Origin: JAEZHK01 sp040768845
Lineage (GTDB): Bacteria; Bacillota; Clostridia; Christensenellales; Aristaeellaceae
DNA: 64,000 bases
NCBI GenBank assembly: GCA_040768845.1
Contig: JAXGME010000004.1
Location: 186,001-250,000 of the forward strand
Direction: 5' to 3'
A program made the translations under genes and the position numbers. Numbering within the stretch: position 1 is the first letter of the stretch; every line of letters starts with the position of its first letter. The notes below the pieces were generated by a model that worked only from the letters and a program-made list of their open reading frames with translations, searched no databases and had not been told where the DNA came from. Of this stretch, positions 53,867 to 63,236 are shown in pieces.

Positions 53867-54688
53867 ATGGATCGATATAAGCGCAGCGAGCGGCTGGGCG
53901 CGATGGCCGCGGCGCTGATGGCAAGCCCCAACAGGATTCATACCCTTGGCACGTTCTGCGAGATGTTCGGCGCGGCGAAATCCACCGTCAGCGAGGACAT
54001 CGAGCTTTTGCGCGCCTCCTTTGAGGCCTTCGATCAGGGCGAGCTGACCACCGTGGCCGGCGCAGCGGGGGGTGTGCGCTACCGCGCCATTGTGGGCCCA
54101 AAGCGCGCGGGGGCGTTTCTCGCGGCGCTCGCCCGTCGGCTGAGCGACGCGGGGCGGCTGCTTCCGGGGGGCTTTCTCTACACCTCCGATGTCAGCTCCG
54201 AGCCGGAAACCGCGGAAATGCTGGGCAGGATTCTCGCGATGCAGTACTACGACCGCGCGCCGGACTTTGTGCTGACGATGGAGACCAAGGGCATCCCCAT
54301 TGCGATGATGACCGCCCGCACGCTGGGCGTGCCGCTGGTGATCGCGCGGCGCGACTCCCGCGCCTACGAGGGCTCCGCGGTGAAGATCAACTACATTGCC
54401 GGCGGCAGCGGCGAGCGCATCGAAACCATGGCGCTGGCGCGCCGCGCCGTCACGGGTGGGCAGCGGGCGCTGATCATTGATGACTTCATGAAGGGCGGCG
54501 GCACGCTGCGCGGCATGGTGGACATGATGGCGGAGTTCCAGGCCGAGGTGGTGGGCGTGGGCGTGATGATCTCCACCCTTCAGCCGGAAAAGAAGCGGGT
54601 GGCCGGCGCGAAGTCGCTGATGGTGCTGACCGAGGTGGACGCCCAGCAGGGCAAGGTCACGGTGGAACCCGCGGAGGCGTTCCGCTGA
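53867..54688 (+). CDS. purR: Purine operon repressor, Bacillus type
   Basis: 273 residues. N-terminal winged helix (YKRSERLGAMAAALMASPNRIHTLGTFCEMFGAAKSTVSEDIELL) and a PRPP-binding phosphoribosyltransferase-like domain (VLTMETKGIPIAMMTA, LIIDDFMKGGGTLRGM). In Bacillus subtilis PurR binds PurBoxes when PRPP is low. The PRPP loop here is DDFMKGGGT, as in that protein. GGAGGG precedes the ATG at 53867. It is the expected controller of the operon at 16790-27873. Confidence 0.95.
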   Translation: MDRYKRSERLGAMAAALMASPNRIHTLGTFCEMFGAAKSTVSEDIELLRASFEAFDQGELTTVAGAAGGVRYRAIVGPKRAGAFLAALARRLSDAGRLLPGGFLYTSDVSSEPETAEMLGRILAMQYYDRAPDFVLTMETKGIPIAMMTARTLGVPLVIARRDSRAYEGSAVKINYIAGGSGERIETMALARRAVTGGQRALIIDDFMKGGGTLRGMVDMMAEFQAEVVGVGVMISTLQPEKKRVAGAKSLMVLTEVDAQQGKVTVEPAEAFR

Positions 54689-54709
54689 CGGGAAATCCCG
54701 CCCCTGGAC

Positions 54710-54738
54710 TTGACAAGCCGCCCCGGCCCATTTACAAT
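54710..54738 (+). promoter_or_regulatory. Promoter of pth-mfd
   Basis: TTGACA (54710-54715), 17-bp spacer, TACAAT (54733-54738). The leader to pth (about 110 nt) can form several G+C-rich hairpins. Confidence 0.75.
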
Positions 54739-54853
54739 GAACAGGATGCCCCCCGTGCCGCGCGCGGGCGGTCATCCTCAAAGGCAAATCCATCAGGCAG
54801 CGGGGGGCCACGGGGCTTTCCTCGCCGCCATGCTATTTTGGCGGGGTGTACGG

Positions 54854-55429
54854 ATGTACGTTGTGGTAGGGCTGGGCAACCCCGGCAGGAAATATGCGCG
54901 CACGCGCCACAACGCGGGCTTTGACGCGGTGGAGATTTTGGCCTCGCGCCTGGGCGTTTCCATGACGAAACTCAGGTGCAAGGCGCTGATCGGAGAGGGT
55001 ACCGTCGGCGGCGAGCGCGTCGTGCTGGCCCAGCCGCAGACATTCATGAACCTGAGCGGCGAGAGCGTCCGGGAGCTGGTCAGCTGGTACAAGATCGATC
55101 TTGACCACCTGATCGTCATCTACGACGATTGCGATCTGCCGCTGGGCAGGCTGCGGGTGCGGGCAAAGGGTTCGGCCGGTACCCACAACGGCATGAAGTC
55201 CGTCCTGTACCAGCTGGGCAGCGAGGACTTCCCGCGGGTGCGCGTGGGCATCGGCCGCCCGCCGGAGGGCTGGGATCTGGCGGATTATGTGCTGTCCGGC
55301 TACCCTGCGGCGAGCGACCGCAAAGTCATGTTTGACGCGCTGACCAAGGCCGGCGAAGCGGTGGAAAAGATCATTCTGGAAGGATTGCCCCGGGCGTCGG
55401 AATTTGCGAACGCCGGTTCAAAGGAGTAA
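54854..55429 (+). CDS. pth: Peptidyl-tRNA hydrolase
   Basis: 191 residues. Releases peptides from prematurely dropped peptidyl-tRNA. VVVGLGNPGRKYARTRHNAGFDAVE with the catalytic His, PQTFMNLSGESV, YDDCDLPLGRLRVRAKGSAGTHNGMKS and RVGIGRPP. One base before mfd, the order seen in Bacillus and clostridia. Confidence 0.96.
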   Translation: MYVVVGLGNPGRKYARTRHNAGFDAVEILASRLGVSMTKLRCKALIGEGTVGGERVVLAQPQTFMNLSGESVRELVSWYKIDLDHLIVIYDDCDLPLGRLRVRAKGSAGTHNGMKSVLYQLGSEDFPRVRVGIGRPPEGWDLADYVLSGYPAASDRKVMFDALTKAGEAVEKIILEGLPRASEFANAGSKE

Positions 55430-55430
55430 C

Positions 55431-58400
55431 ATGGCCCAGAGCCAAGACCTGATTTTCAGCCCCCTCGAAGGACTTCAAGCGTTTGGACAGATGCTGGGCG
55501 CGATCAAGGCGCCGGGCGCCTATGCCGTCAGCGGCGTGGACGACTGCCAGCGCCTGCACCTGGCGGCCGCGCTGCAGAAAAAGGCCGGCCGGCCGCTTCT
55601 GTTCGTCACCGCCAGCGGCCAGGGCGCGCAGCGCGCCGCGGAGGATCTCGGCCACCTGCTGGGCGGCGGCGTCATGGTGCTGCCGGCCCGGGAGGTATCC
55701 TTCCTCCGGGCCGCGGCGGCCAGCCGCGATCTGGCGATGCGGCGCCTTGAGGCGCTGGGCATGGCCGCCACCGGGCAGCTGCGCGCCCTGGTGGCGCCGG
55801 TGGACGCGCTGATGGACCGGTTGATGCCCCGGGACCGCTTCCTTCGGGACGTGTTCACCGTCCGGGAGGGCATGCGGATGGACCCGGGCGACATGCTTGC
55901 GCGTCTGGTGGCGGCGGGATACGAGCGCGTGGATGTGACCGAGGCCCGCGGGCAGTGCGCGCTCCGGGGCGGCATTCTGGATGTGTATCCTGTCGGCCAG
56001 CCCAACGCGCTGCGGCTGGAGTTCTTTGACGACGAGATTGACTCCCTGCGCGACTTCGACGTGATGACCCAGCGCTCCATTGCCCGGCGCAGGGAGGCGG
56101 TCATCTACCCGGCGGGCGAGGTGCTGCTGAGTGCCGACGAGGCGCTTCAGGCCGCGGAGCGCCTGGAAACGGCGCTGGGCGCGGCCCGGGGCGAAGCGCA
56201 GAGCGTGGACCGTCAGCGCGAAATTGAGAAGGAATTTGACCTCATGCCCTTTGAGCAGTTCTTTGAACTGCTCGGCGAGGAGGACGGCGAAGCGCTGCCC
56301 TCCATGTTCGATCTGGCCGCGAAACCAACCGGCGCGGCCCGCAGGCTCCAGCGGCCGGAGGATGGCCCGAAGCGGGAGGGGGGGCCGCGCACCGCGCTGG
56401 CCCGCAACTTTGCGCACCGGTTGGATGCGCTGAAAAACGGGCACGCCACCGATGCGATGCTCTCCATATTCCACATGATCTACCCGGATACCCGGACGGC
56501 GGTTGACTATCTGGACGCGCCGGTGGTGGTGATGGACCAGCCCGAGCGGCTGCGCGAGCGCTGCGAAAACCGGCTGCTCGAGTTCCAGGAGCAGTTCAAG
56601 ACGGCGCTGGGGCGGGACGAGGCGATGCCCGCGCAGGCGGACCTGCTGCTCTCCTACGACCAGGTGCTGCCCGCGCTGGACGCGCATCCGGTGCTCACGC
56701 TGACGCCTTTCACCCGGGTGTCGGCGGACTTTACGCCCAAGGCGCTGATCAAGGTCAACGCCCTGGGGGCCAGCGCCTACCAGGGGAACATGCGCGAACT
56801 GGCGCGGGACATTGAAAAATGGCGCGGCGAGGGCTGGAGGATTGCGCTGATGGCGGGCGGCGTCGCCCGCGGTCAGCGGCTCAACCGCACGCTGTTTGAC
56901 TTTGGCTGCGACGCGCCCTTCCTTGAGGAGCCGCCGGCGGCGCTCGAGCCCGGCCGGCCGGTGATCCTGCCCTTTGCGCTCTCCCGCGGCTTTTCATATC
57001 CGGATGTGAAGCTGGCCGTGGTGGCCGAGGCCGACATCTTCGGCGTGTCCAAGCAGCGCCGTGAGCAGAAGGCCCGCGGCGGCGACAAGATGAGCGCCTT
57101 CACAGACCTGCAGGTGGGCGACTACGTGGTGCACGAAAACCACGGCATCGGCCGCTACATGGGCACGGTGCGGCTGGCCTCCGAGGGCACGCTCCGGGAT
57201 TTTCTGCACATCCAGTACATGGGCTCCGACAAGCTGTACGTGCCCACCGACCAGATGGACCGGGTGCAGAAGTACATCGGGCAGGAGGGGGAGAGCCCCC
57301 GGCTCAACCGCCTGTCCGGCGGCGAATGGCAGCGCCAGAAGGCCAAGGTGCGCTCCTCGATCCATGAAATCGCGGGCGAATTGGTCAAGCTGTACGCCGC
57401 CCGCACCGCTGCAACCGGCTACGCGTTTTCGGCCGACACCCCCTGGCAGCGGCAGTTTGAGGACAGCTTCGAGTTTGAGGAAACGCCGGACCAGCTGCAG
57501 GCCATCGAGGAAATCAAAAAGGACATGGAAAAGCCCCAGATCATGGACCGGCTGCTGTGCGGCGACGTGGGCTACGGCAAGACGGAAGTGGCGCTGCGCG
57601 CCATTTTCAAGTGCGTGATGGACGGCAAGCAGGCCGCGCTTTTGGCGCCCACCACCATTTTGGTGCAGCAGCACCTGGCGACCATGACCAACCGCTTCCA
57701 CGGTTTTCCGGTGCGCCTCGCCACCCTCAGCCGCTTTGCCACCGCCGCGGAGCAGAAGCGCACCGTGGAAAGGCTCGCCGCCGGCGAGCTGGACGTGGTC
57801 ATCGGCACCCACCGCCTCTTGGGCAAGGACGTATCCTTCAAAAACCTGGGGCTCCTGGTGGTGGACGAGGAGCAGCGCTTTGGCGTCAAGCACAAGGAAT
57901 CCATCAAGCAGATGAAAAGGAACGTGGATGTGCTGACGCTGTCGGCCACGCCCATCCCGCGCACGCTGCACATGTCGATGGTGGGCATCCGCGACATGTC
58001 CCTTTTGCAGACGCCCCCCGACGAGCGCTATCCGGTGCAGACCTACGTGGTGGAGTACTCCGATGCGCTGGTGCGCGACGCCATCCTGCGGGAATTGTCC
58101 CGCGGCGGGCAGGTGTACGTGCTGCACAACCGCGTGCAGACCATCGAGGCCATGTTTGCCCGGCTCAAGAAGCTGGTGCCGGAGGCGAAGATCGCCGTCG
58201 GCCATGGCCAGATGCGCGAACAGGCGCTGGAGGACGTGATGCTGGACTTCTACGAGGGCAAGTATGACGTGCTTTTGTGTACCACCATCATTGAGGCGGG
58301 TCTTGACGTACCCCGGGCCAACACCCTCATCGTGTGTGACGCCGACCGCTTCGGCCTTTCGCAGCTGTACCAGCTTCGCGGGCGCGTGGGGCGCAGCAAC

Positions 58401-59150
58401 AAGCTGGCCTACGCGTTTCTCACCGTCAGCCCCAACAAGGTGCTCACCGAAAGCGCCGACAAGCGCCTTTCCGCCATCCGCGAGTTTACGGAGTTCGGAT
58501 CGGGCTTCCGCGTTGCGATGCGGGATCTGGAGATTCGCGGCACAGGGAACCTCCTGGGCGCGGAGCAGTCCGGGCACATGGCCACGGTGGGGTACGATCT
58601 CTATGTCAAGATGATCGAGGAAGCCGTGCGCGAACTGCGCGGCGACCAGTCGCTGGGCGATATCCAGACCAAAATGGAGCTGAAGGTGGACGCGTTCCTG
58701 CCCGGCGAGTATGTGATGAGCGATGTGACCCGCGTCGAGGTGTACAAAAAGATCGCGCTGGTGGGTGGCCGGGCCGCCCGGGAGGATCTGATCGAGGAGC
58801 TGATCGACCGCTTCGGCGACCCGACGCGGCCGGTGATGAACCTCATCGAGATCGCGCACCTCAAGAATCTGTGCCAGCGCCTGGGCATAGACCTCGTCAC
58901 CGGGCGCGCCGGCGCGCTGGTGATGCGCTTTTCGCCCGCCGCCGACCTGGACGTGGTCCGGCTGGTCGAGGCGCTCAAGCCCCATGAAAAGCACGTGCGC
59001 CTGCAGGCGGGCAAGGAATCGGCGCTGGTGTACCAGGAGGGCAAAAAAACCGTCGAGGACGCGCTGCCGGGCGCGGTGCGGATGATGGAGAAGATCGTGG
59101 CCCAGGTGGCGCCCCGAGCCGCACAAAAGGGAGAAGGAGAAGGCGCATGA
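55431..59150 (+). CDS. mfd: Transcription-repair coupling factor
   Basis: 1239 residues. ATP-driven translocase that removes stalled RNA polymerase and recruits UvrA. UvrB-like N-terminal domain, RNA-polymerase interaction domain (VGDYVVHENHGIGRYMG), helicase motor with Walker A GDVGYGKTEVALRA, DEEQRFGVKHKE and LYQLRGRVGRSNKLAYAF, and the C-terminal TRCF domain. AAGGAG precedes the ATG at 55431. Overlaps the next gene by 4 nt. Confidence 0.97.
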   Translation: MAQSQDLIFSPLEGLQAFGQMLGAIKAPGAYAVSGVDDCQRLHLAAALQKKAGRPLLFVTASGQGAQRAAEDLGHLLGGGVMVLPAREVSFLRAAAASRDLAMRRLEALGMAATGQLRALVAPVDALMDRLMPRDRFLRDVFTVREGMRMDPGDMLARLVAAGYERVDVTEARGQCALRGGILDVYPVGQPNALRLEFFDDEIDSLRDFDVMTQRSIARRREAVIYPAGEVLLSADEALQAAERLETALGAARGEAQSVDRQREIEKEFDLMPFEQFFELLGEEDGEALPSMFDLAAKPTGAARRLQRPEDGPKREGGPRTALARNFAHRLDALKNGHATDAMLSIFHMIYPDTRTAVDYLDAPVVVMDQPERLRERCENRLLEFQEQFKTALGRDEAMPAQADLLLSYDQVLPALDAHPVLTLTPFTRVSADFTPKALIKVNALGASAYQGNMRELARDIEKWRGEGWRIALMAGGVARGQRLNRTLFDFGCDAPFLEEPPAALEPGRPVILPFALSRGFSYPDVKLAVVAEADIFGVSKQRREQKARGGDKMSAFTDLQVGDYVVHENHGIGRYMGTVRLASEGTLRDFLHIQYMGSDKLYVPTDQMDRVQKYIGQEGESPRLNRLSGGEWQRQKAKVRSSIHEIAGELVKLYAARTAATGYAFSADTPWQRQFEDSFEFEETPDQLQAIEEIKKDMEKPQIMDRLLCGDVGYGKTEVALRAIFKCVMDGKQAALLAPTTILVQQHLATMTNRFHGFPVRLATLSRFATAAEQKRTVERLAAGELDVVIGTHRLLGKDVSFKNLGLLVVDEEQRFGVKHKESIKQMKRNVDVLTLSATPIPRTLHMSMVGIRDMSLLQTPPDERYPVQTYVVEYSDALVRDAILRELSRGGQVYVLHNRVQTIEAMFARLKKLVPEAKIAVGHGQMREQALEDVMLDFYEGKYDVLLCTTIIEAGLDVPRANTLIVCDADRFGLSQLYQLRGRVGRSNKLAYAFLTVSPNKVLTESADKRLSAIREFTEFGSGFRVAMRDLEIRGTGNLLGAEQSGHMATVGYDLYVKMIEEAVRELRGDQSLGDIQTKMELKVDAFLPGEYVMSDVTRVEVYKKIALVGGRAAREDLIEELIDRFGDPTRPVMNLIEIAHLKNLCQRLGIDLVTGRAGALVMRFSPAADLDVVRLVEALKPHEKHVRLQAGKESALVYQEGKKTVEDALPGAVRMMEKIVAQVAPRAAQKGEGEGA

Positions 59151-60595
59151 TTGTGACGGGAAACGGCCAGTCCCTGCAGGAGCTGCTGGCGCGGCAGGGC
59201 GTCCAGCTGGAAGCGCCCTGCGGCGGCAAGGGCATCTGCGGCAAGTGCCGCGTGCGGGCTTCGGGCGACGTGAGCGCGCCGGATGAGCGCGAATGGGAAT
59301 GTCTGACCCCGGAGGCGCTGAACGCCGGCTGGCGGCTGGCCTGCAGGTGCCGCGTGGACGGCACCGCGCGGGTGGAACTGGCCGGGGGCGTCAACCAGCG
59401 CATCCTGACCGAAGGCGGCGGCCAGACCATCGAGGGCGCGCAGGGCGTTATGGCGGCGGTGGACATCGGCACCACCACCATTGCGGCCTACCTCGTGCGG
59501 GACGGCGCCACCATCGACTGCGAGGCCGCGATGAACCCTCAGCGGTCGGTGGGCGCGGACGTCATCAGCCGCGTGGACTACGTGATCAACCACGAGGACG
59601 GCCTCCGGTTCCTGTCTGGCCAGGTGCGCGCAAGGGTGGACGAGCTCATCGCGCGGATGACCGCGCGGCAGGGAATTGCGCCGGAGGAGGTCCGCCTGGT
59701 GTCGCTGGTGGGCAACCCCATCATGACCCACATACTCGCCGGCGTGGACCCGCGCGCCATCGCGGTGGCCCCCTACAAACCCGCCTACCGGGCGGCGTTT
59801 TACACCCGGGGCCTGCTGGAGAGCGCGCCGGGTTCCCGCCAGCTGGTGGGGGGCTGCGTGGCCGGATACGTGGGCTCCGACACCATCGCCGCGGCGATGG
59901 CCGCGGACATGGATCGGTCGGACGAGGTGGCGCTGCTTCTCGACATCGGCACCAACGGCGAAATCGCGCTGGGCGGGCGGCGGCGGATGCTGACCTGTGC
60001 GGCGGCGGCGGGGCCGGCTTTTGAGGGCGCGCACATCAAGTACGGCTCCGGCGCGGTGGACGGCGCCATCGACCGGGTGTGGGCGGAGGACGGCGCGCTC
60101 CGCTGCCACGTGCTGGGCGAGGGAAAGGCCGCGAGCATCTGCGGCAGCGGCCTGGTGGACGCGGTGGCCGCGCTGATCGAGCTGGAGCGGATCGATGAAA
60201 CGGGCCGCATGGACGGCGCGGAGGTCGAACTGGCGGACGGCGTCAGCCTGACGCAGCGGGACGTGCGCGAGGTGCAGCTGGCCAAGGGCGCCATCGCCGC
60301 CGGCGTAGACATCCTGATGCGCGAGATGGGCGTGACGGAGAAGGACATCCGCCGCCTGTACCTGGCGGGCGGCTTTGGAAACTACATTGACAAAAAGAGC
60401 GCCTGCGCCATCGGGCTTTTGCCGCCGGGGCTGCTCGACCGCGTGACGCCCATCGGCAACGCCGCCGGTGCGGGCGCGCGGCTGATGCTCGCGGGCGAGG
60501 ATCGCGCCGAGGCGCTCCGGCGTCACATGGAGTATCTGGAGCTCTCCGGGCGAAAGGACTTTCAGGAGCTTTTCAGCGACAAGATGATGTTTTAG
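59147..60595 (+). CDS. RACo-like [2Fe-2S]/ASKHA reductive activator
   Basis: 482 residues. The N-terminal ferredoxin-type domain has the cysteine pattern APCGGKGICGKC with a later RLACRC; then an ASKHA ATPase fold (AVDIGTTTIAAYL, VLLDIGTNGEIAL, LAGGFGNYIDK). Such proteins use ATP to reduce inactive Co(II) corrinoid proteins back to Co(I) and normally sit beside corrinoid methyltransferases. None is present here; the gene is instead coupled to mfd by an ATGA overlap. The partner protein is therefore unknown. Confidence 0.87.
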   Translation: MIVTGNGQSLQELLARQGVQLEAPCGGKGICGKCRVRASGDVSAPDEREWECLTPEALNAGWRLACRCRVDGTARVELAGGVNQRILTEGGGQTIEGAQGVMAAVDIGTTTIAAYLVRDGATIDCEAAMNPQRSVGADVISRVDYVINHEDGLRFLSGQVRARVDELIARMTARQGIAPEEVRLVSLVGNPIMTHILAGVDPRAIAVAPYKPAYRAAFYTRGLLESAPGSRQLVGGCVAGYVGSDTIAAAMAADMDRSDEVALLLDIGTNGEIALGGRRRMLTCAAAAGPAFEGAHIKYGSGAVDGAIDRVWAEDGALRCHVLGEGKAASICGSGLVDAVAALIELERIDETGRMDGAEVELADGVSLTQRDVREVQLAKGAIAAGVDILMREMGVTEKDIRRLYLAGGFGNYIDKKSACAIGLLPPGLLDRVTPIGNAAGAGARLMLAGEDRAEALRRHMEYLELSGRKDFQELFSDKMMF

Positions 60596-60604
60596 GCATT
60601 TGAC

Positions 60605-60649
60605 CGACAAAAATGACGCCGGAGGCCGCTCCGGGCGTCATTTTTGTCG
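60605..60649 (+). terminator. Terminator after the mfd-RACo operon
   Basis: A stem of 19 bp with one bulge (CGACAAAAATGACGCCGGA and its partner) whose descending arm contains a run of five T. It would work in either direction. Confidence 0.85.
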
Positions 60650-60750
60650 ATTTGCAGGCGGCGAGGGGCCATCATGGCCGTCGCCGGCCCCGGGAATTGC
60701 GTTTATACTTGTGCTGAATGGGATTCATCCATCCGAAAACGCGGAGGTAT

Positions 60751-61197
60751 ATGATTGTGAACATACGGAAAGTCACGGGAGCCAAGAAAGAATACATCGA
60801 TCTTTTACTGCTGGCGGATGAGCAAGAAAGCATGGTGGATCAATATCTCGAACGCGGCGAAATGTTCATTCTGGATGACGACGGTGTGAAAGCTGAATGC
60901 GTGGTTACAAAGGAATCGGACGGCACCTATGAGCTCAAAAACATCGCGGTTGAGCCCAACTGTCAGCGAAAAGGATATGGGAAGGCATTGATCGAATTCG
61001 TGCGCTCCCATTACGCGGATTGTAAAACCCTGTTTGTCGGAACCGGGGACAGTCCGTCCATCCTCAGCTTTTATGAAAAGTGCGGTTTCACGCAATCCCA
61101 TCGGATCAAGAATTTCTTTACGGATCACTACGACCATCCGATATACGAAAACGGCATACAGCTTGTTGACATGGTTTACCTGAAACAGGAGCGATAA
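60751..61197 (+). CDS. GNAT-family N-acetyltransferase
   Basis: 148 residues. Acetyl-CoA-binding motif A is VEPNCQRKGYGKALIEF, followed by the motif B region FYEKCGFTQSHRIKNFF. Acceptor unknown. The third codon positions are visibly richer in A and T than in neighbouring genes, consistent with recent arrival. The start at 60751 has GGAGGT 3 nt upstream; GTG at 60757 would give a better spacing. Confidence 0.87.
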   Translation: MIVNIRKVTGAKKEYIDLLLLADEQESMVDQYLERGEMFILDDDGVKAECVVTKESDGTYELKNIAVEPNCQRKGYGKALIEFVRSHYADCKTLFVGTGDSPSILSFYEKCGFTQSHRIKNFFTDHYDHPIYENGIQLVDMVYLKQER

Positions 61198-61262
61198 CCC
61201 CCAAATCTTCCGCCGCGCATTTTGCGGGCGGGTGGGGCGGGCGCGGAAACTTCGGAACGGTG

Positions 61263-63110
61263 CTATTCTTCCATCACGCGGCAGTCGGCCAGGATCTCCG
61301 GAAAATTGACCATACTGTCCGCCGCGGTGATCGCCCGGATCACGCGACAGGGCACGCCTGCCGCGAAGGTGCGGGCCGGAACATCCCGCGTCACCACGCT
61401 GCCCGCGCCGATCACGCAGCCGTCGCCCAGGGTCACCCCGCCGCAGACGGTGACGCCGGCGCCCAGCCACACGTCGTTTCCGATGACGACGGGCTTGGCG
61501 TAGCACAGCAGCCTCGGCGAGCCGTGCCGGTCCAGCATGCGCCGCCGCTCCGAGGCGATCAGCGGGTGCACCGGGGTTGCAATGGTCACGTTGGGGCCGA
61601 AGTTTGCGTCGCGGCCGATGGTCACCCGCGCGTCGTCCTGCACCGTCAGGTTGTAATTGGCGAAGAAGTTGTCGCCAATCGTGGTGTGGGACCCGTAGTG
61701 GAAGAACACCGGCCCCTGGATGAAGCAGTTTTCGCCCATGCCGCCCAGAATCTGTGAGAGCAGTTCCCGGCGCGCTTCGGTTTCGTCCTCCATTGTCCGG
61801 CTGAAAAGGCTGCTCAGGTTGTGCGCGCGCAGCTTTTTCGCCCGGAGACCCTCCTCGCCCGGGTCAAACAGGATGCCAGAAAAAATCCGTTCCTCTTCCA
61901 TCTCGTGCATGCTCCCTTCGTCGTTTTGCCCGGTCGGGGCCGGATGGGCGCGCCCGCCCGCATAGGCGCGGTCTACCCGATACACCATCGCGGCCATTCC
62001 CGCGGTCACCGAAAGGAGAAACCAGGGGTAGACCGCGAGGCCCGCCCAGTCGGCCATCAGGCCAAAGGCCAGCGGCATCAGCGTCGATCCGGTGTAGGCG
62101 CTGGCCATTTGCATGCCCATGAGGGTCTGCGAGTTCTCGCGGCCGAAGTTTGCCGGTGTCTCGTGCAAAAGGGCGGGATAGATGGGCGCAAAGCCCAGGC
62201 CCGCCAGCGACAGACCCGCGTAGAGCGGTGCCTCACCGCCCGGGATGAGCATCAGGCCGATGCCCGCCGCCGCCAGCGCCAGGCCGAGCCGCACCATCGT
62301 CCGGTCGCCCAGGCGGCCGGACACCATGCCGCTCGCAAACCGCCCGGCGGTGATGCCCACGTAGAACAGCGCGGTCATCTTCGCGGCGGATTCGGCGGAA
62401 ATCCCCCGGGCAAACACCATGTAGCTTCCGGCCCAGAGCCCTGCGGTCACCTCCGCGGCGCAGTAGCAAAAGAGCGCCGCCATCATCGGCTTCGCACCCG
62501 GCAGCCGAAGCATCCGCGCCATGCCGGGGCGCGCTTCGCCGGTTGGGGCGGGGGCGTCCCCGGCCTTGGCGCGCCAGAGGGGCAGCGCCATCACAAGGCC
62601 CGCCACCAGCGCGATTTGAATGACGCCGATCGCCCGGTAACCCGCGCTCCAGCCGCCGCCGCCGGACAGGGCGAGGCCCATGATGTAGGGCCCCAGCGAC
62701 GCGCCTACGCCCCAGAAGCTGTGCAGCCAGTTCATGTGCCGGGACTTGTAGTGGAGTGCCACGAAGTTGTTGAGCGCCGCGTCCACGCTGCCGGCGCCCA
62801 GCCCGTAGGGAACCGCCCAGACGCACAAAAGCCAGAACGTGCGGGAGAAGGAGAAGCCCCAGAGCGCTGCCGCGGTCATCGCCACGCTGACGACGGTGAC
62901 GGCGCCCGTGCCCAGCCTCCGGATCGCGCGCTCGCTGAAGAGGCTGGAGAGGATTGTGCCGCCCGCGATGATCATCGAAATCACGCCCGCGGCGGAAACG
63001 GAGACGCCCAGCTCCCGGTACATCGACGGCCACGCGGAGCCGAGAATCGCGTCCGGCAGGCCCAGGCTGACAAAGGCGGCGTAGATTACGACCAAGAGAA
63101 GCGAAACCAT
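61263..63110 (-). CDS. MFS transporter fused to a maltose/galactoside O-acetyltransferase-like domain
   Basis: 615 residues in one frame. Residues 1 to about 395 are a 12-helix MFS permease (VIYAAFVSLGLPDAILGSAWP start, GLGAGSVDAALNNFVALHY). Residues 401-615 are a complete hexapeptide acetyltransferase of the Maa/LacA type (ILFDPGEEGLRAKKLRAHNL, then HYGSHTTIGDNFFANYNLTVQD, GPNVTIATPVHP, WLGAGVTVCGGVTLGDGCVIGAGSVVTRD). An ATG at 61908-61910 with GGGAG just before it could also start a separate acetyltransferase. The join may couple transport with acetylation of a sugar. It is divergent from an AraC regulator. Confidence 0.85.
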   Translation of the reverse strand: MVSLLLVVIYAAFVSLGLPDAILGSAWPSMYRELGVSVSAAGVISMIIAGGTILSSLFSERAIRRLGTGAVTVVSVAMTAAALWGFSFSRTFWLLCVWAVPYGLGAGSVDAALNNFVALHYKSRHMNWLHSFWGVGASLGPYIMGLALSGGGGWSAGYRAIGVIQIALVAGLVMALPLWRAKAGDAPAPTGEARPGMARMLRLPGAKPMMAALFCYCAAEVTAGLWAGSYMVFARGISAESAAKMTALFYVGITAGRFASGMVSGRLGDRTMVRLGLALAAAGIGLMLIPGGEAPLYAGLSLAGLGFAPIYPALLHETPANFGRENSQTLMGMQMASAYTGSTLMPLAFGLMADWAGLAVYPWFLLSVTAGMAAMVYRVDRAYAGGRAHPAPTGQNDEGSMHEMEEERIFSGILFDPGEEGLRAKKLRAHNLSSLFSRTMEDETEARRELLSQILGGMGENCFIQGPVFFHYGSHTTIGDNFFANYNLTVQDDARVTIGRDANFGPNVTIATPVHPLIASERRRMLDRHGSPRLLCYAKPVVIGNDVWLGAGVTVCGGVTLGDGCVIGAGSVVTRDVPARTFAAGVPCRVIRAITAADSMVNFPEILADCRVMEE

Positions 63111-63119
63111 GCGCCCTCC

Positions 63120-63148
63120 TTGATGTGCGTTTTGCGGCATGCTATAAT
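63120..63148 (+). promoter_or_regulatory. Promoter of the AraC gene
   Basis: TTGATG (63120-63125), 17-bp spacer, TATAAT (63143-63148), in the divergent gap between the MFS-acetyltransferase and AraC genes. Confidence 0.68.
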
Positions 63149-63236
63149 GATACGCCGGGCGGTGCGCGCGGGATATCGGTATTTGCGGAAAAACCATAAC
63201 AATCGTCCAGAAGTTGCGAAAGAGGGGGGCCCCGGG

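Noticed and set aside
56994..59126. A 710-codon minus-strand frame opposite mfd
   Set aside because: Antisense shadow; mfd motifs on the plus strand are complete.
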